Assembly (NCBI GenBank): GCA_965200805.1
Contig: OZ241384.1
Location: 806,001-870,000 of the forward strand
Direction of reading: 5' to 3'
Origin: MPNP01 sp026709725
GTDB taxonomy: Bacteria; Pseudomonadota; Alphaproteobacteria; Rhodobacterales; Rhodobacteraceae
Length of the DNA: 64,000 bases
Shown: positions 26,730-35,092 of the stretch, piece after piece
How positions within the stretch are numbered: position 1 is the first letter of the stretch
How the letters are laid out: every line of letters begins with the position of its first letter
Notes under the pieces: generated by a model
Databases searched by the model: none
Told to the model about the DNA's origin: nothing
What the model saw: only the letters and a program-made list of their open reading frames with translations
Position numbers and translations under genes: made by a program

Positions 26730-26924
26730 CGGACACCTCCCCGGTTCCATATCCCATATCCCGATTGCCTATATCGGATAATTGACAACTTGCCACTGCT
26801 CCACGCGGCACGATGCGGAATCATGAGACGGGTCAACCATCGGATTGCCATCCGGCCCGATCTTCATATTGTCCTCTCCATGTCCCGCCACGCGATTGCC
26901 AGCCAGAGTCCTTAAGCCCGCACC

Positions 26925-27371
26925 ATGACAACGATCAGTGACAATTCCCGGATGACCTGGCTGTCACGGCCACACTGGAGGATCGCATCAATCAATACGC
27001 TCTGGTGTCTGCTGGGCTGCTCGATCGGTGACTTTGGCACGATTCTGTTTTTCCAGTTGACCGCCATCCCCTGGAGCACCCTGGCCATCATGACACTGGC
27101 CATCATCAATGGCATCCTGACATCAATTCTGCTTGAGACTCTGATTCTGTTCCGTCAGATGGCCCTCAAACACGCCTTCCAGACGGCGATCGGCATGTCA
27201 CTGGTCTCAATGCTGTCGATGGAAATCGCCATGAATGCAACGGATGTTCTCCTGACAGGTGAAGCACGACTCACGCCCACTGTCATCCCCATCATGTTGC
27301 TGGCGGGATTCCTGACCCCCCTGCCCTACAACTACTGGCGCCTGATCCGTTACGGCAAGGCATGCCACTAA
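26925..27371 (+). CDS. Small integral membrane protein, DUF4396-like
   Basis: 148 residues with four hydrophobic segments. The pattern CLLGCSIGDFGTI in the first helix and MEIAMNATD near residue 104 fit DUF4396, a four-helix family of unknown function. It reads away from maeB, so the 195 bases between (26730-26924) hold two divergent promoters. No partner gene is evident. Confidence 0.6.
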   Translation: MTTISDNSRMTWLSRPHWRIASINTLWCLLGCSIGDFGTILFFQLTAIPWSTLAIMTLAIINGILTSILLETLILFRQMALKHAFQTAIGMSLVSMLSMEIAMNATDVLLTGEARLTPTVIPIMLLAGFLTPLPYNYWRLIRYGKACH

Positions 27372-27489
27372 TTGGACAGCCCTGCCTGATTGTTACATGT
27401 GGATTTCGATCCGGCGCGGGAAACCCGTGCCGGAACGGTGTGCTGTGTGCTGATCCCGGACAAGCGGCTGCATCACCAGAGGGCAGCGG

Positions 27490-28563
27490 GTGATGAGGTC
27501 CGGCGTTCGACTGCTGGCTGATGATCTCTCTGGTGCGCTTGACAGTTCCGTCGCGTTTTCCTCACCGGCTGAGAACAATCGGGTCAGGGTCTCAACTGAA
27601 TTGCCGGCTGGAGACAGCATGGCATGCAATCTGGGCACGCGGGACCTTGATACCGGGCTGGCCGGGCAACGTTTCAGGAGTGCCATTCCCTGGTTGCTGG
27701 GAGCCGAACATCCCTTCCTGAAAATCGACAGCCGGCTCCGGGGTCATGTCGCTGAACTGCTTTGCATTGTCAGCAGACATCATCCCAGAATTGTCATCAC
27801 GCCTGCTGCTCCTGCCCATGGCCGCATCGCCGTCGATGGTCGGGCACACGCCATTGCCGTGAACGGTCGCGTCCATGTCGAGACGGTTCATCTCGGATCA
27901 AAACTTGCTGCCCTGGGACAGGATCTCGCTGTCCGGCAACCAGGTGACTGTCCCACTGATTTGATCACATGGTATGATGCCACATCCGAGAGTGATCTCG
28001 ACACAATTGTTACCAGCGTCAGGCAATCGGGTCAGGGAGTCGTCTATTGTGGCTCGTCGGGGCTTGCTGCTGCGCTTGCCCGCTCAATGGATCTTGTCCC
28101 GTACAGAATTCATGATCTCCCCGGTCCGTTGCTCATGGTCTCGGGGTCAGCGCACAGAACCACACGCGATCAGATCAGGACCTACAGAACCGCAATGCCC
28201 GGTCACCACTCAGTCAGCCATCAGGGTGCGGCTCTGCCGTCAATCCGACCGCTGCTGGTGACCGCATCAATCCCGCAGAGCACCAATCCCGTCCTTGCCC
28301 GGAAATATGTGAATGCAATGCTTGCGGAGGTCTGCAGGGCCAGCCCTCCCGGATCTGTCATGGTCACCGGTGGCTGGACGCTGGAAAGTCTTTGTCACCA
28401 TCTTGGTGCACGGTCCATTGAACCCAGAGGTCTTTTTGCCCCGGGCGTGCCTGTCTGCCGTTTTTGTGATGGCGCATGGCAGGGGAGAACCCTGATCGCA
28501 AAGTCAGGTGGGTTCGGCGAAGCGGAATTGCTGCTGGACATTGCAGGGTCAGCCGCGATGTGA
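27490..28563 (+). CDS. Four-carbon acid sugar kinase family protein (DUF1537; OtnK/DtnK type)
   Basis: 357 residues from GTG 27490 (ATG at 27493 equally possible). The N-terminal domain opens with LLADDLSGALDSSVAF and has FLKIDSRLRGH; the C-terminal nucleotide-binding domain shows VTGGWTLESL, PGVPVCRFCDG and AKSGGFGEAELL. Both halves are typical of DUF1537 kinases that phosphorylate D-threonate or D-erythronate at O4. The next gene is a PdxA-like dehydrogenase, exactly the partner needed. It is somewhat shorter than most relatives (about 400-430), with the inter-domain region compact. Confidence 0.88.
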   Translation: MMRSGVRLLADDLSGALDSSVAFSSPAENNRVRVSTELPAGDSMACNLGTRDLDTGLAGQRFRSAIPWLLGAEHPFLKIDSRLRGHVAELLCIVSRHHPRIVITPAAPAHGRIAVDGRAHAIAVNGRVHVETVHLGSKLAALGQDLAVRQPGDCPTDLITWYDATSESDLDTIVTSVRQSGQGVVYCGSSGLAAALARSMDLVPYRIHDLPGPLLMVSGSAHRTTRDQIRTYRTAMPGHHSVSHQGAALPSIRPLLVTASIPQSTNPVLARKYVNAMLAEVCRASPPGSVMVTGGWTLESLCHHLGARSIEPRGLFAPGVPVCRFCDGAWQGRTLIAKSGGFGEAELLLDIAGSAAM

Positions 28564-28653
28564 TGCCCCCATGTCCGGCCCCTGCTGCGATCTGTTGGTG
28601 TTCTCAACCGTGGACATGATAGGACAGCAGGGCATCGACATGGGGAGGAGTGA

Positions 28654-29670
28654 TTGAAGACCTTTTGTATAACAATGGGAGATCCGGCCGGGATCGGCCC
28701 GGAAATTATCGTAAAGGCCCTGATGCAACTGCAGGAGCAGGAGGACACCGGATCCCTGCGCATATTTTCAATCGGCTGCCGCGACGCTCTTGAACACGCG
28801 GCAGAGAAACTGGGAGGCGGGAAGCCGCGTGTCATCAGGGCTCCCGAGGAATGCAGCGGCCTTGACCTTTCGATCCTGCCCGTAGAGGAGAACCTTCCTG
28901 CTCCTCAACCCGGTCAGGTGAGTGTCGAGGGTGGAATATTCGCTTTTCGGGCAGTTGAGGAGGCAGTGCGACTGGCTCTTGAATCCCGTATTGATGGCCT
29001 TGTCACGGCACCCCTGAACAAGGCGGCACTGAATCGTGCCGGCTATGCCTATGCTGGTCATACGGACATGCTTGCCGACCTCACGGAAACACAAAACACA
29101 GTCATGATGCTTGCACATGGCTCCTTTCGAGTGACACACCTTTCCACGCATGTTCCCCTTTCCGAAGTCCCAAGACTCCTGACAGAAGAGCGACTTGACC
29201 ATGTTCTGACACTCACATTCGAGGCCCTGAAACGGTTGGGGATCAGGCACCCCCGGGTTGCAGTTGCGGCCCTCAATCCTCATGGGGGTGAAGGAGGGCT
29301 CTTTGGTCGAGAGGATCTTGATGTGTCACAGCCAGTGATTGAACGTTGGCAACATGATGGTCATGATGTGCACGGGCCGGTGCCCGGTGATACGGTCTTT
29401 GTGAAACTCAGGGGTCAGATGTTTGATGCTGTTGTCGCCATGTATCACGATCAGGGTCATGTGCCGTTCAAGCTTCTTGGCTTCGAGACCGACATCCGGA
29501 CAGGTACCTGGGAATCGATGCATGGTGTCAATGTGACACTGGGACTCCCGATCATTCGGACATCGGTGGATCACGGCACGGCATTTGACATAGCCGGCGA
29601 CGGGATCGCCAATGCGGACAGCCTGATCGAAGCCATTGACTACGCCAGACATCTTGCCGGGTTGTGCTGA
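28654..29670 (+). CDS. PdxA2-type 4-phospho-threonate/erythronate dehydrogenase
   Basis: 338 residues. The start is TTG 28654, supported by GGGGAGGAG just upstream; it gives the canonical TFCITMGDPAGIGPEII. Metal ligands and phosphate site are visible in HTDMLA, LNPHGGEGG, and AMYHDQGHVPFK; SVDHGTAFDIAG closes the domain. True PdxA makes pyridoxine, but genes next to DUF1537 kinases (PdxA2/DtnA class) oxidise and decarboxylate 4-phospho-D-threonate or erythronate to dihydroxyacetone phosphate. The context favours this role. 90 bases separate it from the kinase. Confidence 0.9.
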   Translation: MKTFCITMGDPAGIGPEIIVKALMQLQEQEDTGSLRIFSIGCRDALEHAAEKLGGGKPRVIRAPEECSGLDLSILPVEENLPAPQPGQVSVEGGIFAFRAVEEAVRLALESRIDGLVTAPLNKAALNRAGYAYAGHTDMLADLTETQNTVMMLAHGSFRVTHLSTHVPLSEVPRLLTEERLDHVLTLTFEALKRLGIRHPRVAVAALNPHGGEGGLFGREDLDVSQPVIERWQHDGHDVHGPVPGDTVFVKLRGQMFDAVVAMYHDQGHVPFKLLGFETDIRTGTWESMHGVNVTLGLPIIRTSVDHGTAFDIAGDGIANADSLIEAIDYARHLAGLC

Positions 29671-29731
29671 AGGTCCAATCATGGGCAAAATGAAGCATCA
29701 GGAAGGTGACACTTGAGGAAAAGGAAACGTC

Positions 29732-31231
29732 ATGAACGAAGCAACAGGTGAAAGAGACAGCTATATCAATGGAGAATTCATTACCGGCCCGGACCGTCTC
29801 GGTGTCACGAACCCGGCAACAGGACAGGACTTTACCGAGATATCCCTGGCAGATGCCTCAATGACCGAATCGGCACTTGCAGCCGCCCGCAATGCCCAGC
29901 CCGGCTGGGCCCGACATGCGCCTCTGGAGCGGGCAGCAGTCATGAAACGGATTGCTGATCTCATTGATGCAAATAGCGAAACCCTTGCCGAGCTGATTGT
30001 CAGGGAACAGGGAAAGCCAATTGCTGAGGCCCGCGGCGAGACATCCGGCTCGGCAGAATTTTTCCGGTTCTTTGCCGAATATGCCCGGCGTATTGAAGGG
30101 GAAATCCTGCCATCAGATCATGCCGGAGAGCAGATCTGGATTCAGCGTGTTCCCATCGGTGTTGTCGCAGCCATCATTCCCTGGAACTATCCATTGGCAC
30201 TCGTTGCCCGCAAGGTGGCTCCCTCCATGATTGCAGGAAACAGCATCGTGCTCAAATCCCATGAAAACACACCGCTCTCGGCATTGGCCATGGCGCGCCT
30301 GTTTCATCATTCCGGTGTTCCGAGGGGTGTCGTGAATATCATCTCCGGTCTCGGCTCCGTTGTTGGTGAAGCGATGTGCGCATCCGATGAGGTTGACCTC
30401 ATCACCATGACCGGCAGCGTGCCGACCGGCAAGCGGATCATGCGCAATGCTGCCGACCGTCTGACACCGGTCTCGCTCGAGCTTGGCGGCAAGGCACCCT
30501 TCATTGTCATGGCGGATGCCGATCTTGACCTCGCTGTCCGTTCTGCGGCTTCCTCACGCTACATGAACTGTGGCCAGGTCTGCATCTGCAATGAAAGAAC
30601 CTTTGTCGAGCGGTCAGTCCATGATGCGTTTGTGGCCCGGTTCATCGAAGTTTCAAAGTCACTCAGAATTGGCGATCCCATGGACGAGTCGACGGACCTT
30701 GGTCCCAAAGTGAGTCTGGCCGAGTTGGAAAAGGTGGAGAAGCGTGTCGATGCTGCCGTTGAAGCCGGGGCGGAGATTCTTTACGGAGGCGGTCGCACAG
30801 AGGGCATGAAGGGTGGCTACTATTACAATCCAACAGTCATCGGTGGCGTCACCGACGCGATGTCCATCATGCAGGACGAAACCTTTGGACCTGTGATTCC
30901 CATTGTTCCTTTCGACAGTTTTGATGACGTTGTCACGTCTGCCAACAACTCACGGTATGGTCTCTCTGCCTATCTCTTCACCAACAACCTCAAACAGGTC
31001 ATGGAGGCTGTCAACACTGTCGAGTTTGGCGAGCTCTATATCAACCGAATTGGCCCGGAAAGCCTGCAGGGATACCATGTGGGATATCGCAACAGCGGGC
31101 CCGGTGGTGATGATGGAACCCACGGCCTTGAAACATACCTGCGCAAAAAAACAGTTTACGTGAACTACTCTGACGGACCCACAACAGGTCTCATGCCCTA
31201 CGGCAAACAGGATGCAGGCGAGGCTTCCTGA
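29732..31231 (+). CDS. NAD-dependent aldehyde dehydrogenase (AldA-like)
   Basis: 499 residues, normal length. PWNYPLALVARK, the glutamate motif ELGGKAPFIVM (Glu near 250) and the nucleophile in NCGQVCICNERTF (Cys near 284) are intact; the C-terminus has ETFGPVIP. The closest named group by these motifs is lactaldehyde/glycolaldehyde dehydrogenase. An AAAGGAA precedes the ATG. Lying 61 bases after the PdxA2-like gene, it could oxidise a tetrose or glycolaldehyde to the acid that the kinase uses, giving an aldehyde-to-DHAP route. Substrate unproven. Confidence 0.9.
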   Translation: MNEATGERDSYINGEFITGPDRLGVTNPATGQDFTEISLADASMTESALAAARNAQPGWARHAPLERAAVMKRIADLIDANSETLAELIVREQGKPIAEARGETSGSAEFFRFFAEYARRIEGEILPSDHAGEQIWIQRVPIGVVAAIIPWNYPLALVARKVAPSMIAGNSIVLKSHENTPLSALAMARLFHHSGVPRGVVNIISGLGSVVGEAMCASDEVDLITMTGSVPTGKRIMRNAADRLTPVSLELGGKAPFIVMADADLDLAVRSAASSRYMNCGQVCICNERTFVERSVHDAFVARFIEVSKSLRIGDPMDESTDLGPKVSLAELEKVEKRVDAAVEAGAEILYGGGRTEGMKGGYYYNPTVIGGVTDAMSIMQDETFGPVIPIVPFDSFDDVVTSANNSRYGLSAYLFTNNLKQVMEAVNTVEFGELYINRIGPESLQGYHVGYRNSGPGGDDGTHGLETYLRKKTVYVNYSDGPTTGLMPYGKQDAGEAS

Positions 31232-31396
31232 GAGATCATCCGGCATCAGGGCCGTGATCCAGGCAAAGGCGGTTGGGCCGGGATTTCAGATCATGACCGA
31301 TGGAACAGGGATCACTGCGGTCACGCGCTGCCTGCAGAACAGAAGAATTTGACACTCACTCCCGCTGGTCCCGGCAGCGGAGGCCCGACCGGAAAA

Positions 31397-32653
31397 TCAC
31401 CTCGTCACCCCCTGCCCATCACCGCAGGACATCCCGCCCTCTTCGATGAGATGCTGCCGGAATGAGGGGATGGGGCAGGTGATGGCATGGTCGGGCGTCT
31501 CCTGCAGGGCCCCTTGGTGGATGAGATGATCGGCGAGGGCCCGGGGTGTCATGCCGGCGGGCAGCTGCATCCGGGTCGGTGCATCAGGACCGGCTCGCCT
31601 GACATGATCCCGGATGCTGTCGATGACATCAGACCGGCGGTGGCCCGGCCGGAGATCACGCAGGACCGATGCGACCAGTCCTGCCGATTCCTCCATCATG
31701 GAGGATCGCTGTCCCTGATAGTAGCGGTGCCGCCCCGCAGCGGCGGCGGCCTCCACCCGGTCCCAGTCGATGCGGTCGAGATCCCCCTCTGTGGTCAGGG
31801 CGGCGGCGGCGAGGGCGGCGAGGGCGGCATGGAGATGGCGGGGCCAGCCCTCGCAGGGGGCGGCGAGGGCGGTCAGCCGGGCTTCGTGGCCCCGGGGGTC
31901 CATGCCGAAACGGTGGCAGAACCCTGTCATGAGCCGGGTGACATTGTCGGGATGGAGGGCCCCGATCATGTGGATCTCGAGACCCCGGGTCAGGCCCATG
32001 TCGCGGGCGCGGTCGGCGGTGTCGCTCAGTCCGGCGAGAACGAGGGTGAGGGGAAGACCTGTCTTTCCCTCGTGGAGTGCACGAAGGAGAATTCCTGTTG
32101 GCGTATTCGGATCTGCAGGCAGGTTCTGGGCCTCATCAATCGCAATGATCACCGATGCGGTCCACCGGTCCGGTGGCAACACACCCTTCAGGTCCTCCAG
32201 CCCACCGGGATCGGCCTTGGGAAGATTGAGTGTCGCGCCGCCAATCGACACGCTGCTCAATACGCCTCGTGCGCTTTTGAGAAACGTCCGGCCCCGCTCC
32301 CACCAGGCGTGGGGACTCAGCCCGCCGATGATGCAAAGACGAGAGAGGGCGGAAGGGACACTTTCTTCCAGCATCGAACTGGTCACGGAGAGAATCCGGG
32401 GCACAGGATTGGTGGGTGATGCCCCATCCGTGCTCAGGATCTTTTCCAGCTCCGCCAGAACCGCACTCTTGCCGGCACCGGGTGCCCCCTGAAGGATTCG
32501 TGTGGTCCCGGGGACAGAGTGGTTCTCAGCGGTCCATGATCGTCGGGCAATGGTGAGGATATCATCAAGGATCCGCTCCCTGCCGACAAAAACCGGTGGG
32601 ATGGACTTTTCCCCATCAGTGACAAAGTTGTTCAGCTCCTCAAGCTTGAACAC
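31397..32653 (-). CDS. Stand-alone AAA/STAND-like ATPase of unknown function
   Basis: 418 residues from GTG 32653, eight bases after AAGGAG. PPVFVGRERILDDIL leads into Walker A GAPGAGKSAV (about 56-65); Walker B is VIIAIDEAQNLP (about 168-179), followed by a sensor-like LVLAGLSDTADRA. The C-terminal third is alanine-rich and helical with a winged-helix-like end (GALQETPDHAITCPIPSFRQHL). The ORC1/Cdc6-like order VGR..Walker A..DEAQ suggests a DNA- or protein-remodelling or signalling switch. No partner gene adjoins it, so function is unknown. Confidence 0.8.
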   Translation of the reverse strand: MFKLEELNNFVTDGEKSIPPVFVGRERILDDILTIARRSWTAENHSVPGTTRILQGAPGAGKSAVLAELEKILSTDGASPTNPVPRILSVTSSMLEESVPSALSRLCIIGGLSPHAWWERGRTFLKSARGVLSSVSIGGATLNLPKADPGGLEDLKGVLPPDRWTASVIIAIDEAQNLPADPNTPTGILLRALHEGKTGLPLTLVLAGLSDTADRARDMGLTRGLEIHMIGALHPDNVTRLMTGFCHRFGMDPRGHEARLTALAAPCEGWPRHLHAALAALAAAALTTEGDLDRIDWDRVEAAAAAGRHRYYQGQRSSMMEESAGLVASVLRDLRPGHRRSDVIDSIRDHVRRAGPDAPTRMQLPAGMTPRALADHLIHQGALQETPDHAITCPIPSFRQHLIEEGGMSCGDGQGVTR

Positions 32654-33618
32654 GGGACATCTCCTTCGGATCAGAACAGGTATTGGATCCTCCCTGACTA
32701 TAGTGGGTTGGGCCCGTGATTACGACTCCGGGACCGCGGTGCAGGCAGTGGCTGGCCTTCCCCATCCTGAAAGTGATGTCATCCCGACGGACTCCAGACC
32801 CGGCAGCACGCGCCTCGACTCTTCCGCCAATCAGGATCGCGCCGCTTGGGAGGACTGTCTGCGGGATGCCTTCACCCCCTACATGCGCAAGGGGATCATT
32901 GCCGACACCGCCAGCACACAAGCGGGTCCCGCATTGCTCCTCGATGATGCTGCCGGATGGTGGTAACAGCACAGAACAGGAACCCCGAACAACTGCGGAT
33001 CCAGCGCATTCGCCACCCGGACCCGCCCATGATGCTGCCATGATGCTGGATGGGCCGCTCAAGCACCTGCTGAGTGGCGCGGGGAGAGAATTAATGAGCC
33101 CCGGCAACCCGGGGGAACTGTTGTTGTGCCAGTGACACGAGGTCTATCCCCGCGGTCGCGGGGTCAACGTCAGACTGACCGGCGGACAATTGCACTGAAC
33201 ACAGCTGCCACCCCGAAAACCAGGCGGCCATCGACAGTTGAGTGCCCATCAGCCTGTATGCGAACAGGTCTATGGGGCACGACAATCAAAAAAGCAAGGC
33301 GACCGGGCATGCTTGGCATATGCAGGGGATGGTTTGCCGGTCACACCACGATCTGATTTTTTGTGAGATGGGTGTTGGCCGGATTCTGATTCCCGAATGA
33401 CTGCGAGCAATCCCTGTGTCATCGAGCCGCCACGGGATCATATTTTGGGGACTTGTGCAGCAGATTGATCCCCTGCCTGCACCAAATCCGGATTGGGCTG
33501 CGGTGGCGTGCGGCTGGCTCGCATGCGAGCCAGGCTCGTTTGAAAGCCATCCGACCATATTTGCATGATTCCAGGCTTTGTCCTATCCGGGGCGGGTCTT
33601 TCCATGTCAGGATAATGC
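32654..33618. other. 965-base stretch without a supported gene
   Basis: Open frames on both strands lack ribosome-binding sites, family motifs and consistent coding character. It separates the divergent ATPase and efflux genes, so promoters for both must lie here. I see no repeat or RNA structure of note. Confidence 0.5.
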
Positions 33619-35091
33619 ATGCGATTTTTGGGACGAAGTCTGGTCGGGTTGTTCCTTCTTGGAGCCACACTGGGCCTGCTGACCCTTGCCTTCAAGACTG
33701 TTTTTGACGCTGCTCAAGAGCGGGCATCACGCGAATCGCGGGGCAATGCAGCACGGGAACGGGTCTATGCTGTCCGTGTTCTTCCAGCAGCAGTGACCAG
33801 TGTCAGGCCACAGATTGCCGCATTTGGTGAGATTGAAAGCCGGAGAACGCTTGAACTCCGTGCTCCAACCGGAGGAACAATTACCGAGCTGTCGCCAGAC
33901 TTTGTCGAAGGCGGCGTGCTTGAAAAGGGCGGGGTCATCCTGCGCATTGACGCAGCGGATGCCGAGGTTCAGAGCCAGTTTGCCCTGGCTGACCGGAATG
34001 ATGCCGAGGTTGAGGTTACCGAATCTCTTCGGGCCCTGACCCTGGTTGAAAACGAACTCAAGGCCGCCCGCGAGCGCGAGACACTCCTCAAGCGGGCCTA
34101 TGATCGTCAGGTTGAGCTTTGGGAAAAGGAGATCGGGACGCGTGATGCCGTTGAAACGGCTGAACTCGCCCTGACCACGGGACGGCAGTCAATCCTTTCG
34201 ATCCAGAGATCTGTCGCCCAGGCGGAATTGCGGATTGATCAGGCCCGATCACAGCTGGAACGGCAGGAAATCGCTCTGGCAGAGGCACGCCGCCAATTGG
34301 ATGATACCACACTTGTCGCAGAATTCTCCGGAACGCTCAGCGATGTCAGCATCGTCGAAGGTGGATTGCTCTCCGCCAACGAGCGAATTGGAATCCTGAT
34401 TGATCCCGGCGCCCTTGAGGTGGCATTCAAACTCTCGAACACCCAGTATCGGCGATTGCTGGATAACGATGGGCGGCTGCTGCCAATTGACGTCAGCGTC
34501 GGCCTGGATCTGGCTGACAGCACAACATCCACAACAGGCCGGATTGTGCGCGAAGGCGCGGCTGTGCTTGAGGGTCGGACAGGACGGCTTCTCTTTGCCG
34601 CCCTGCCGGACAGCGGCCGGATTGGCCTGAAACCCGGCGATTTTGTCTCAGTGACCATTGAGGAGCCGGAGCTTCATGGCATTCTGGTTCTTCCCGCAGC
34701 AGCGATTGATTCCGACAATCGTATCCTGGTTCTGAATGATGAGAATCGGCTGGAGGATATTGATGCCGACTTACTCCGGCGCATGGGCGATGAGGTCATT
34801 GTCCGTGGCAGGACGGGGATGGCGGGCCGTCTCATCGTGGCAGAGAGGACACCGCTGATTGGCGGCGGCAGTCTGGTGAAACCGATTTTGCCGGATGAGG
34901 GTTCCATCGAAACACAACCGGAACCGGCGATGGTTGCACTGGGTGACGAGGAGCGAACCCGGCTCATTGCCATGGTCGAGGGCAATGCGTTTATGCCGGA
35001 TACGGTCAAAAAACGGATCCTGGAACAGCTTCAGCAGGCCGAGGTTCCCCAGGATATGCTTGATCGCCTGCGAGCCAGGAGCGGTGGCTGA
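33619..35091 (+). CDS. RND efflux periplasmic adaptor (membrane fusion protein)
   Basis: 490 residues. An N-terminal membrane anchor (LVGLFLLGATLGLLTLAFKTVF, about 8-29) precedes a beta-barrel/lipoyl module (RTLELRAPTGGTITEL, GGVLEKGGVILRID), a long alpha-hairpin (about 115-230), and the second lipoyl half (TTLVAEFSGTLSDVSI). This is the HlyD/AcrA-type adaptor bridging pump and outer-membrane channel. It carries an unusual acidic C-terminal tail (about 430-490) that is predicted helical. One base separates its stop from the pump start; no outer-membrane factor is adjacent. Confidence 0.9.
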   Translation: MRFLGRSLVGLFLLGATLGLLTLAFKTVFDAAQERASRESRGNAARERVYAVRVLPAAVTSVRPQIAAFGEIESRRTLELRAPTGGTITELSPDFVEGGVLEKGGVILRIDAADAEVQSQFALADRNDAEVEVTESLRALTLVENELKAARERETLLKRAYDRQVELWEKEIGTRDAVETAELALTTGRQSILSIQRSVAQAELRIDQARSQLERQEIALAEARRQLDDTTLVAEFSGTLSDVSIVEGGLLSANERIGILIDPGALEVAFKLSNTQYRRLLDNDGRLLPIDVSVGLDLADSTTSTTGRIVREGAAVLEGRTGRLLFAALPDSGRIGLKPGDFVSVTIEEPELHGILVLPAAAIDSDNRILVLNDENRLEDIDADLLRRMGDEVIVRGRTGMAGRLIVAERTPLIGGGSLVKPILPDEGSIETQPEPAMVALGDEERTRLIAMVEGNAFMPDTVKKRILEQLQQAEVPQDMLDRLRARSGG

Positions 35092-35092
35092 A

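Noticed and set aside
31487..32492. Long open frames on the plus strand opposite the AAA ATPase
   Set aside because: They are antisense shadows of a GC-rich, codon-biased gene whose Walker motifs are intact; no family resemblance of their own.
32640..33135. Overlapping frames of 139-155 codons on both strands upstream of the AAA ATPase
   Set aside because: No ribosome-binding sites or motifs, and mutually overlapping; treated as non-coding.
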